A program made the translations under genes and the position numbers. From the NCBI RefSeq assembly GCF_039655875.1, contig NZ_JBBYXK010000001.1, positions 1,016,001-1,080,000 of the forward strand: a stretch of 64,000 bases of DNA, written 5' to 3'. A model generated the notes under the pieces. The model was not told the origin of the DNA. It saw only the letters and a list, made by a program, of their open reading frames with translations, and ran no database searches. Positions 27,048 to 36,478 of the stretch are shown piece after piece; position 1 is the stretch's first letter, and each line of letters begins with the position of its first letter. Source of the DNA: Emcibacter sp. SYSU 3D8. GTDB lineage: Bacteria; Pseudomonadota; Alphaproteobacteria; SMXS01.

Positions 27048-27530
27048 ATGCTGATCTATTGGTGGAGATTCCTGAGCCTGCTGCTGACCAGCCTGAGTCT
27101 GGGCATGTCCTTCGCCCACGTGCTCGAAATGCCGGTCCGGCTCCGTTGGCCAGCCACTTTCTGGGCTGATGTCACCACCTTCCACGGTCTCTACGACATG
27201 TTCGGCCGCATCGGCGCCGTCATCGATGTCAGCGCCATTGGGGCCTGCGCGATCCTTGCCGTGCTGGTCCGCGCCCGCCGTCCCGCTTTCGCGTTCTCCC
27301 TCACCGCCGCCATCATGCTGGCCATCGGCCTCGGGCTGTGGTTCGCGCAGGTATCGCCGATGAACGCGGTCATGGCGGACTGGAGCACGTATGTGGGCGC
27401 CGTCGCCGTCGATCCGGTTCGCCAGCAATGGGAGTTCGGCCACACCACTGTCGCCATAGCCAAGCTGCTGGCGGCGGCCGCGCTGTTCCTGTCGGTCCTT
27501 GCCGACACGCGCCAAGCGCCACGCGCATAG
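27048..27530 (+). CDS. Four-helix membrane protein (DUF1772-like)
   Basis: 160 residues with four hydrophobic helices (WRFLSLLLTSLSLGMSFAH; IGAVIDVSAIGACAILAVLV; FAFSLTAAIMLAIGLGLWF; TTVAIAKLLAAAALFLSVLA). The His/Glu-containing HVLEMPVRLRW and the polar WEFGH segment resemble DUF1772-type proteins, whose function is unknown. It ends 57 bases before the ABC-F gene. Confidence 0.65.
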   Translation: MLIYWWRFLSLLLTSLSLGMSFAHVLEMPVRLRWPATFWADVTTFHGLYDMFGRIGAVIDVSAIGACAILAVLVRARRPAFAFSLTAAIMLAIGLGLWFAQVSPMNAVMADWSTYVGAVAVDPVRQQWEFGHTTVAIAKLLAAAALFLSVLADTRQAPRA

Positions 27531-27587
27531 GTCTTATGGAGACCCGGCCGTTGACATCTGCGGCCCGAACCGCCACTTGTTCGCGCC

Positions 27588-29468
27588 ATGCTGGCGATCC
27601 GGAACATAACCTTCACCATGGTGGGCAACCGCCTGTTCGACAATGCCTCGGCGGTGATCCCGACGGGGCACAAGGTCGGCATGGTCGGCCGCAACGGCAC
27701 GGGCAAGACCACCTTGTTCCGGCTGATCCGCAGCGAGCTGTCGCTGGACGACGGCGAGATCGAGGTGCCGCGCAACTTCCGCATCGGCGGCGTCGCCCAG
27801 GAAGCACCGGCCACCGAGCACAGCCTACTCGAGACCGTGATGATGGCCGACGTGGAGCGCCACGAACTGCTGCAGGAAGCCGAGACCGCGACCGAGCCGA
27901 ACCGCATCGCCGAAATCCAGATCCGGCTGGCCGACATCGACGCCTATACGGCAGAGAGCCGCGCCGGACAGATCCTGTCGGGCCTGGGTTTCGACGCCGA
28001 GACGCAACAGCGGCCATGCCACGAATTCTCCGGCGGCTGGCGCATGCGCGTCGCGCTGGGTGCGGTGCTGTTCTCGCAGCCCGACCTGCTGCTGCTCGAC
28101 GAGCCGACCAATTATCTCGATCTCGAAGGCACGGTCTGGCTGGAAAGCTTCATCGCGAAATATCCGCACACGGCGCTGATCATCTCCCATGACCGGGAGT
28201 TGCTGAACCGGTCGGTGGACGGCATCCTGCACCTCACCGGCCAGAAGCTGACCTACTACACCGGCACCTACGACCAGTTCGACAGCGAACGCCGGATGAA
28301 GCTGGAACAGCAGCTGTCCATGAAGCGCAAGCAGGACGCCCAGCGTGCCCACATCCAGAGTTTCGTCGACCGCTTCAAGGCCAAGGCCTCGAAGGCGCGT
28401 CAGGCCCAGTCGCGGGTCAAGATGCTCGAGCGTATGAAGCCGATCCTGGCGGTGTCCGAAAACGCCGTCGCGCCGTTCCATTTCCCGGCGCCCGACGAGT
28501 TGGCGCCGCCGCTCGTGACGTTCGAGAACGCGGTCGTCGGCTATGACGGCCTGCCCGTGCTGAAGAATCTGAACCTGCGCCTCGACCAGGATGACCGCAT
28601 CGCCCTGCTGGGCGCCAACGGCGAAGGCAAATCCACCTTCGCCAAGCTGCTGGCCGGGCGGCTGCCGCTGATGGCCGGCAAGCTGACCAAGTCGTCCAAG
28701 CTGCGCATCGGCTTTTTCGCCCAGCACCAGCTCGACGAACTGGTCGAGGGCGAGAACTCGTTGCAGCACCTCATGCGCAAGCTGCCCAACGAAGGCCAGA
28801 GCCAGCTGCGCGGGCGGCTCGGCGCGGCGGGCATCGGGGCCGATATCGTGCTCAATCCGGTCGAGAAGCTGTCCGGCGGCCAGAAGGCCCGGCTGCTGAT
28901 GGCATTGGCCGCGCTCGACGCACCGCACATCATGATTCTCGATGAGCCCACCAACCATCTGGACATCGAAAGCCGCGAAGTGCTCGTTCACGCGCTCAAC
29001 GATTATCCGGGTGCGGTCATCCTGATCAGCCATGATCCGCATCTGGTCGAGACGGTCGCCGACCAGCTCTGGCTGGTCCAGGGTGGCAAGGTCGCGCCGT
29101 TCGACGGCGACATGGAGGACTACAAGCGCCTGCTGCTTTCTCAGCGCGGCCCCAAGAAAGAACCGGGCTCCGGCCGCAAGGGCAACGACAAGCCGTCCGC
29201 CGGGCCGGTGGTCTCGAAATCCCAGCGGCAGAACGCGACACCGTTGCGCAACAAGGTCCGCGACCACGAGGCACGCATCGCCAAGCTGGAAGCCGACCTG
29301 GCCAAGGCCGAGGTCAACCTGGCCGACCCCAAGATCTACGCCGCCGGCGACAAGGCCCGGATCGAGCGGCTCAGCCGCCTGGTCAATGACATCAAGGCCG
29401 AACTGGCCGCCGAGGAGACCGCGTGGATGGCCGCGCAGGAACAGCTCGACGCCGCGCTCAGCGCCTGA
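27588..29468 (+). CDS. ABC-F family ATPase (YheS-like)
   Basis: A soluble protein of 626 residues with two ABC domains and no membrane helices. Domain 1 has Walker A GRNGTGKTT (35-43), signature FSGGW and Walker B LLLLDEPTNYLD. Domain 2 has Walker A GANGEGKST (about 340), signature LSGGQ and Walker B MILDEPTNHLD. The inter-domain linker and a C-terminal coiled coil (from about 545) fit the YheS/ABCF3 branch. ABC-F proteins act on ribosomes during stalled translation. The specific role here is unknown. Confidence 0.92.
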   Translation: MLAIRNITFTMVGNRLFDNASAVIPTGHKVGMVGRNGTGKTTLFRLIRSELSLDDGEIEVPRNFRIGGVAQEAPATEHSLLETVMMADVERHELLQEAETATEPNRIAEIQIRLADIDAYTAESRAGQILSGLGFDAETQQRPCHEFSGGWRMRVALGAVLFSQPDLLLLDEPTNYLDLEGTVWLESFIAKYPHTALIISHDRELLNRSVDGILHLTGQKLTYYTGTYDQFDSERRMKLEQQLSMKRKQDAQRAHIQSFVDRFKAKASKARQAQSRVKMLERMKPILAVSENAVAPFHFPAPDELAPPLVTFENAVVGYDGLPVLKNLNLRLDQDDRIALLGANGEGKSTFAKLLAGRLPLMAGKLTKSSKLRIGFFAQHQLDELVEGENSLQHLMRKLPNEGQSQLRGRLGAAGIGADIVLNPVEKLSGGQKARLLMALAALDAPHIMILDEPTNHLDIESREVLVHALNDYPGAVILISHDPHLVETVADQLWLVQGGKVAPFDGDMEDYKRLLLSQRGPKKEPGSGRKGNDKPSAGPVVSKSQRQNATPLRNKVRDHEARIAKLEADLAKAEVNLADPKIYAAGDKARIERLSRLVNDIKAELAAEETAWMAAQEQLDAALSA

Positions 29469-29548
29469 CGCCTCCCCGCACCGGGACTCGCCGCCCCACT
29501 TCAGGTAAACTGGTGTCCTGGAATGGGCGCCGGGGGTTTGGAGGGGAC

Positions 29549-30373
29549 ATGCTTTCCATCGACATTATTCGCGCGCTGTATCCGCGCGCGCCAGCCGAGC
29601 ATCTGGCCGCCTTCGCCGCGCAAGCCGAGGATGTACTCGGCCGGTTCGGCATCACCGGCAACGACACGCGCCTGCACTACTTCCTCGCTCAGATCGGCCA
29701 CGAATCGGGCGGGCTTACGATCATGCAGGAGAATCTCAACTATCGCGCCAAGCGGCTGTGCGAGGTCTGGCCCAGCCGGTTCCCGACCCTCGCGTCAGCC
29801 GGCCAATGCGCCGGCAATCCGGAATTGCTTGCCAACACCGTCTATGGCGAGCGCATGGGCAATCGGGGCCGCGACTCAGGCGACGGCTGGCGCTATCGCG
29901 GCCGCGGCTACATCCAGATCACCGGCCGTGACGGCTACCAGCAGGTTGGACAGCGCGCCGGCCTCGATCTCGAGGCCGCGCCCGATAACGCCTTCGCGCC
30001 CGAGCACGCCTTGACCGTGGCCTGCGGCTTCTGGCGCTGGAAAGGCCTGAATGACATCTGCGACACCGGCAATTTCGGCAACGTGACCCGCCGGATCAAC
30101 GGCGGACTGAACGGCCAGGAGGACCGGGAAGCATGGCTGAACAAGGTCCGCCGCACGCTTGGCACACCCATTCCCGTCAGCGACCAGCCCGACGCACCGG
30201 ATGTGATCGACATCCAGCGTCGGCTCCGCGACCTGGGTTACCCGGAAGTCGGCGCCGCGGATGGCGACATCGGCCCCAATACACGCGCCGCCATCACCCG
30301 GTTCAGGATCGACCAGGGATTGCCGCCGGGCGTGGTCGACAAGGCGCTGCTCAAGGCGCTGGGGCTGGGCTGA
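29549..30373 (+). CDS. GH19 chitinase/endolysin-like protein with peptidoglycan-binding domain
   Basis: 274 residues from ATG 29549, after GGAGGGGAC. The GH19 domain has catalytic Glu52 in QIGHESGGL, then RGRGYIQITGRDGY and the asparagine loop NFGNVTRRINGG. Residues 217-274 form a PG_binding_1 repeat (DIQRRLRDLGYPEVG, GDIGPNTRAAITRF). There is no signal peptide, as in phage endolysins, but no phage genes lie nearby, so it may be a domesticated lysin. It converges on the next gene. Confidence 0.88.
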   Translation: MLSIDIIRALYPRAPAEHLAAFAAQAEDVLGRFGITGNDTRLHYFLAQIGHESGGLTIMQENLNYRAKRLCEVWPSRFPTLASAGQCAGNPELLANTVYGERMGNRGRDSGDGWRYRGRGYIQITGRDGYQQVGQRAGLDLEAAPDNAFAPEHALTVACGFWRWKGLNDICDTGNFGNVTRRINGGLNGQEDREAWLNKVRRTLGTPIPVSDQPDAPDVIDIQRRLRDLGYPEVGAADGDIGPNTRAAITRFRIDQGLPPGVVDKALLKALGLG

Positions 30374-30399
30374 CCGCCGGCGCCAGCCGGCACCGGCGC

Positions 30400-30855
30400 C
30401 TAGCGTCCGAAGATCATCCGCAGCACGCCTATCCGCCTCCGGCGCTTGGCCGGCGCCCGTTTCCTGGGCTCGGGCGGCGTGCCGAGCAATATCCAGAATT
30501 CGTGGTCGTCCTCGGGCAACTTGACCCTCGGCGCTCGGCGCTCGGCCCACAGCACATAACTGTGCAGCGAGCGGGACATCTTCACGTCCATGGTCGGCGT
30601 CCAGATGCCGGCCACCTCCCTCGCCCATTTCCACGCACCGGCCTCGGCATAGAGCCGCGGCTGCGACTGCCACGGCCCCAGTACGTGGCCAAGCTCGTGC
30701 AGCGCCACCGCATAGGTAATGGCGCTCTTCACCGGCCTGATGGCGATGATCCTGTGGGTCCTGGACGCCCGTCCGCCGCGCGAATGGGGCAGCACCCTGA
30801 TGTTTTCGTCCCGGCAGATGGCGGCAACGTGCTGCCGCATGTCCTCGGGAGTCAT
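30400..30855 (-). CDS. Putative zinc metalloprotease-like small protein (HExxH)
   Basis: 151 residues with HELGH at 53-57 in AVALHELGHVLGP, a gluzincin/metzincin-type zinc site. The protein also has a tryptophan-rich middle (AWKWAREVAGIW) and an Arg/Lys-rich tail (KRAPAKRRRRIGVLR). No signal peptide is seen. It has the look of small ImmA/IrrE- or phage-type peptidases, but no family was identified. It is convergent with the GH19 gene; GC-rich inverted DNA between the two stops could form a hairpin. Confidence 0.65.
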   Translation of the reverse strand: MTPEDMRQHVAAICRDENIRVLPHSRGGRASRTHRIIAIRPVKSAITYAVALHELGHVLGPWQSQPRLYAEAGAWKWAREVAGIWTPTMDVKMSRSLHSYVLWAERRAPRVKLPEDDHEFWILLGTPPEPRKRAPAKRRRRIGVLRMIFGR

Positions 30856-30964
30856 GGCATAGCGCTCATGCTGGCGTTTCCCCGCGCCATGTCCGGCAGC
30901 CGGTTCCGAGACCTTGTGTCAAATCCGCCAGCCCATCGGCACGCCGTAGCGGCATGGACCGCGA

Positions 30965-31276
30965 TCAGCCTTCCTCGTCGTGATCGTCATGATCGCCGGC
31001 AATGCGGCCGTCCTTGAACATGTTGCTCTGGAGCTGCTTGGCGAAGTCCGGATTGTTGCGGCGAATCCACTCGAGCACCATGGCCGCGTGCTCCATTTCC
31101 TCGCGCATGTTGTGGAGCAGGATGTCCTTCAGTTCCGCGTCATCGCAGTCGTCCGCCCGTTGCCGGTACCAGTCAACCGCTTCCAGTTCCTCCATCAGCG
31201 ACGTGATCGCCTGATGCATGGAAATGGTTTCCTTGGTGAGGCGCTCGCGCGGGGCATGAAGGTCTTCGCTCGACAT
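30965..31276 (-). CDS. Encapsulin-type ferritin-like protein (EncFtn-like)
   Basis: 103 residues. The core resembles encapsulated ferritins: SLMEELEAVDWYRQRADDC supplies one metal Glu, and REEMEHAAMVLEWIRRNNPDF supplies the Glu and His of the ExxH motif. EncFtn forms a decamer that oxidises iron inside an encapsulin shell. The C-terminus here is acidic (AGDHDDHDEEG) and no cargo-loading peptide is recognisable. No encapsulin gene occurs in the window. Confidence 0.82.
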   Translation of the reverse strand: MSSEDLHAPRERLTKETISMHQAITSLMEELEAVDWYRQRADDCDDAELKDILLHNMREEMEHAAMVLEWIRRNNPDFAKQLQSNMFKDGRIAGDHDDHDEEG

Positions 31277-31349
31277 AGGTGTGCTCCTGGCTTGTTAGAA
31301 CGTAGTGGCGAAGCACCATGATATCGGCTTGGCGCGGGAAGGCGACCCA

Positions 31350-32618
31350 TCAATACCGCGATCGGTCAAATCGCGTCGAAATGCGCTGAACCGCCCGCAG
31401 ATCGGCCACGTCCTGCTCCATGACGAGGCCCGCCGCCGCCCTGGCGAGCGCATCGTCGGCCATGCGCGCCGCCGCCTTGGCCAGGTCGGGGGTTTGGCAG
31501 GCAGCCAGACTGAGGAGCGCCTTGCGCAACCTGATGGATACTTCGATATTCCCGGCGCCGTCACGGGCAATGGGGCGGAACCCGTCAAGGATAAGATCGT
31601 CCATGGACAGCGGCTCTACATGGATACGGTCATATGCCGGGCTGGCCTGTGACTCGCTGGCTTCCCGGTCGAACCGCACCAGCAGGCGGACCAGCGTCCC
31701 CACCACGTCAATGGCGGTTCCCGGGTCGTTGACTCCCGGCGACAGGGCGCGGGATGCGATCTCGGAAAGCGCGATCAGGCAAAAGCGCGGGTCCTGAACA
31801 AAGGTGCGCTCACCCGCCAGCGTGAAAGCGCCCTTGAGCGAGTCCGCCGCCGACTCGTCCGGCTTGCCCGAGACGTACATCAGTGCCCGCTCGGGTTCGA
31901 CGAAGGTGCCGGGGCGTGCGGGCGCGTGAATCTGCAGGTCATGCGACTCGGCAATTTCCTGCAACCGGCCGAGATCCACATGCTGGACATAGGCAACCCG
32001 GTCCACGTGAACCGGCGCCGCGCCCTCCGGCAGGCCGTCGAGGGCGCATCCCCCCATCCATGGCGCGCGCGCCAGGTCGACAAGCGCCGCCTGGGCCACT
32101 TTCTCGACCTCGTCAATGGTCTCGCCGACACGGCCTAGCCGGGAAAGCTTGTTGATCCAGCCGAGCAAGGTGGCGACGACGATGACGATGACGGCAATGG
32201 TGGCCGCAAGCAGCACCAGACGCCCGCCGCCACCATAGACCCTGGTGCTGAGCAGCACGATGCCGACGACGCTGAACAGAAAGGCGCCGATGAACGTCGC
32301 CAGCGCGTTGTGCGAGGTGCTGTCCTCGATCAGCAGCGTGGCCGCGCGGGGCGTGGTGCTGTTCGAGGCGGCATTGTAGGCCGAGACCATGGTGGTCAGC
32401 GAGAAGGTCGCGACGGCCAGCATGCTCGACGCCAGGATGGTCAGAATGGTATCGACGGATCCGGCGCCGATCCGGTCGGCGTAGTCCGTGGGAACGAACG
32501 GGCCAACGATCAGGGCGGCGATGGCGGTCACCGCGCCGAGGACACAATAAAGCGTGCTGCGAAACCAAGTCTGGCGCGTAATGCGCCAGAGAAGAAATTG
32601 CCATTTGGAATTCATCAA
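31350..32618 (-). CDS. DUF2254 family membrane protein
   Basis: 422 residues. Four N-terminal membrane helices (about 19-165) include the family segment FSLTTMVSAYNAASNSTTPRA. A large cytoplasmic domain follows with DPRFCLIALSEIASRALSPGVNDPGTA, the most conserved DUF2254 stretch. The function is unknown. It is a single gene on the minus strand, divergent from the leu leader and leuA. Confidence 0.9.
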   Translation of the reverse strand: MMNSKWQFLLWRITRQTWFRSTLYCVLGAVTAIAALIVGPFVPTDYADRIGAGSVDTILTILASSMLAVATFSLTTMVSAYNAASNSTTPRAATLLIEDSTSHNALATFIGAFLFSVVGIVLLSTRVYGGGGRLVLLAATIAVIVIVVATLLGWINKLSRLGRVGETIDEVEKVAQAALVDLARAPWMGGCALDGLPEGAAPVHVDRVAYVQHVDLGRLQEIAESHDLQIHAPARPGTFVEPERALMYVSGKPDESAADSLKGAFTLAGERTFVQDPRFCLIALSEIASRALSPGVNDPGTAIDVVGTLVRLLVRFDREASESQASPAYDRIHVEPLSMDDLILDGFRPIARDGAGNIEVSIRLRKALLSLAACQTPDLAKAAARMADDALARAAAGLVMEQDVADLRAVQRISTRFDRSRY

Positions 32619-32700
32619 GCCCTACCCCCGGATGCGCCGCGCGCAATGCGCCCTGATCCAAGTAACGCCCCGCAGCATAGCTCGGTTTCGTTCGGCAGAC

Positions 32701-32728
32701 TTGACAAGAGCACGCGCATGGATAGTTA
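32701..32728 (+). promoter_or_regulatory. Candidate promoter of the leuA leader transcript
   Basis: TTGACA (32701-32706), a 16-base spacer and TAGTTA (32723-32728). Transcription would begin near 32736, on or next to the ATG of the leucine-rich leader ORF, so the leader may be leaderless. The -10 box is weak. Confidence 0.45.
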
Positions 32729-32735
32729 TGTCCTC

Positions 32736-32789
32736 ATGATCCGTACCGCTGAATCGCTGTCGCTTCGACTTACCGGCCTGTCCCTCTAG
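32736..32789 (+). CDS. Leucine-rich leader peptide of leuA
   Basis: A short ORF, MIRTAESLSLRLTGLSL (17 residues), with five Leu in the last ten positions, ending at TAG 32787-32789. It could also start at an in-frame ATG at 32718 (23 residues). It lies 260 bases before leuA. Leucine-codon runs just upstream of leu genes mark attenuation, where stalled ribosomes change the folding of the mRNA. No U-tract terminator is evident, so control may use the hairpin at 32919-32961 or Rho. Confidence 0.6.
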   Translation: MIRTAESLSLRLTGLSL

Positions 32790-32850
32790 GACGGGGCGAG
32801 GCCTGCCTTATGGCCAAAAGACGAACACGCGATCGGAAGCAGGACAGTGA

Positions 32851-34728
<1,878 letters not shown>

Positions 34729-34737
34729 CAGAACCTT

Positions 34738-34828
34738 CGTCATTGCGGGGCGCACAGTGGCGCGGCAACCCGGTACGGCGGCAACAACGCCCGGGTTGCT
34801 CAGCCGGCGTCGCCGCATCGCCATGACG
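34738..34828. repeat. Palindromic repeat of the GTCATTGCG type
   Basis: The element begins CGTCATTGCGGGGCGC and ends CGCCATGACG, with inner complementary parts GCAACCCGG and CCGGGTTGC. It is a second family of dispersed intergenic repeat, placed between leuA and the DUF1810 gene. Confidence 0.6.
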
Positions 34829-34844
34829 ATGGTATTTTCAACGC

Positions 34845-35270
34845 ATGTCTTCCTCAGACCTCAGCCACTTCATCGAAGCACAGGACGCCGTCTGGCCGCA
34901 GGTGACTGCCGAGCTGGCGGCCGGGCGCAAGCGGACCCACTGGATGTGGTTCGTGTTCCCGCAAATCGCCGGGCTGGGCTTCAGCCACCGGGCGCAGGTT
35001 TACGCCATCAAGGACCTGGACCACGCCCGGCGCTATCTGGCCGATGATGTGCTGGGGACGCGGCTGCGCGAGGGCGTGCAACTCATGCTCCGCCATGCGG
35101 GACGGTCGGCGACCGATATTCTCGGTGCGCCCGACGACATGAAGCTCCGCTCCTGTCTCACGCTGTTCCGCGAAGCCGCGAGCGGCGCGGACAGCGCGCT
35201 GTTCGATGCGGCGCTCGGCGCCTTCTACGGCGGCCAGCCCGACCCGCGGACCCTGGAATTGCTCCACTGA
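34845..35270 (+). CDS. DUF1810 family protein
   Basis: 141 residues matching the DUF1810 family: FIEAQDAVWPQVTAEL, KRTHWMWFVFPQIAGLG, YLADDVLGTRLREG and DDMKLRSCLTLF. The fold is all-helical and cytoplasmic; its function is unknown. It is a monocistronic-looking gene between a palindromic repeat and the YegP-like gene. Confidence 0.9.
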   Translation: MSSSDLSHFIEAQDAVWPQVTAELAAGRKRTHWMWFVFPQIAGLGFSHRAQVYAIKDLDHARRYLADDVLGTRLREGVQLMLRHAGRSATDILGAPDDMKLRSCLTLFREAASGADSALFDAALGAFYGGQPDPRTLELLH

Positions 35271-35353
35271 TCACGGTGTCGTGATCGATGGATGCCGATA
35301 ATCCGGCGGTGCCATGGTACGCTGCGCCTTTCCGATGACCGAGGAGCAGGCCC

Positions 35354-35530
35354 ATGGCGCACAAGTTCGAGATATGGAAGGACAAGGCGGGCGAGTACCG
35401 CGTGAAGTTCAAATACAATTCGGAGACCATGTTCTCCACCGAGGGCTACTCGTCCAAGGCCTCGGCCCAGAACGCCATCGACTCGATCAAGAAAAACGGC
35501 CCCGGTGCAGCCGTCGAGGACAACAGCTAG
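35354..35530 (+). CDS. DUF1508 (YegP-like) small protein
   Basis: 58 residues, single-domain form of DUF1508: KFEIWKDKAGEYRVKFKYN, then TEGYSSKASAQNAIDSIKKN, a beta-beta-alpha fold repeated in YegP. AGGAGCAGGCCC precedes the ATG. Function is unknown; the family is small, soluble and widespread. It converges on the ThuA-like gene at 16 bases. Confidence 0.88.
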   Translation: MAHKFEIWKDKAGEYRVKFKYNSETMFSTEGYSSKASAQNAIDSIKKNGPGAAVEDNS

Positions 35531-35546
35531 CCGACAGGGCGTCTCC

Positions 35547-36365
35547 CTACTTCTTCCGCGCCCACGCCTTTGCCTCGTCCGATGCCACCCACTTGATGGA
35601 ATCGGCGAGAAACTGGCGAAATGCCGGGTTGGAATAGGCGGCCGGACCGTCACCGGCCTCGCTGCACACCACCGGGCTGTTGCCGCTGCGCTTGGCCCAG
35701 GCGATCAGGTTGGAGCCGTGCGGATGGTTCCAGTTTTCCTGCTGTTCCTGGGGCGCAAGCGGCGGCGGATTGAAGTTGGCCGGCGAGAAATCGTAATCGC
35801 TGCGCAGCAGCGGCACGATGTCCGGGTTCTTCTCGAAGCCCGATGTCTTGATGTAGATCTCGTCGGTTACCGTGAAGCCCTTGCCCAAATTCTTCGTCGC
35901 CGGATGCGCCGGGTCGACCACGGACAGGAAATGGGTGCCGTTCCGGTGCGGCTCGCCGCCGCCGCCGCGATAGCCCGAACCGGGCACCGTCTCGCCGTAG
36001 AGTTCGCCTTCTTCCAGCATGAACGAGGTACCCGACAGGCTGCGCCACAGGTCCCAGCCCGGCCACTGCACCAGCGCATGGTTGAGCATCACGATGCCCT
36101 TGCCGCTCTCGAGGAGCGCGCCCATGGTCTTGATGAAATGCTCAGGCGGCTGCTTGAACGCGCGGGCGCCGTCATGCTCGGTGCCCCACATGTCGTAGAA
36201 TACCACCGCGTCGTAATCCTTGACGTATTCCGGCCGCAGGATGATCTGCGCCGCGGGCTGCTCGACCACCGTCGTGTTCAGCTCCTGGTTCTCGTCGAAG
36301 ATGGCGTAGAAGCCGTTGTAGTCGAACGGATGGCCCTTGGTGACCAGCAGAACATTCAAGGTCAT
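35547..36365 (-). CDS. ThuA domain protein
   Basis: 272 residues of the ThuA (trehalose-utilisation-like) family, a class I glutamine amidotransferase-like fold: VLLVTKGHPFDYNGFYAIFD, DYDAVVFYDMWGTE and GKGIVMLNHALVQWPGWD. ThuA acts in disaccharide metabolism in rhizobia, but many homologues are unassigned. It is divergent from the AtuA-like gene, sharing a 113-base region, and may belong with the catabolic island. Confidence 0.85.
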   Translation of the reverse strand: MTLNVLLVTKGHPFDYNGFYAIFDENQELNTTVVEQPAAQIILRPEYVKDYDAVVFYDMWGTEHDGARAFKQPPEHFIKTMGALLESGKGIVMLNHALVQWPGWDLWRSLSGTSFMLEEGELYGETVPGSGYRGGGGEPHRNGTHFLSVVDPAHPATKNLGKGFTVTDEIYIKTSGFEKNPDIVPLLRSDYDFSPANFNPPPLAPQEQQENWNHPHGSNLIAWAKRSGNSPVVCSEAGDGPAAYSNPAFRQFLADSIKWVASDEAKAWARKK

Positions 36366-36478
36366 TGTTTACTTCCCCAGTTTTCCCCGCGCCGGTTATA
36401 CGATAGCCAGACAGCCGATGGAACCAGCGCGGGCGCAGGTTATCAATACGGCGCGCTGAAGGCGAGCGGGAGAAGACG

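Noticed and set aside
29549..31276. Prophage remnant suggested by the endolysin-like and HELGH genes
   Set aside because: No integrase, holin, structural gene or attachment repeats nearby; neighbours are ordinary chromosomal genes.
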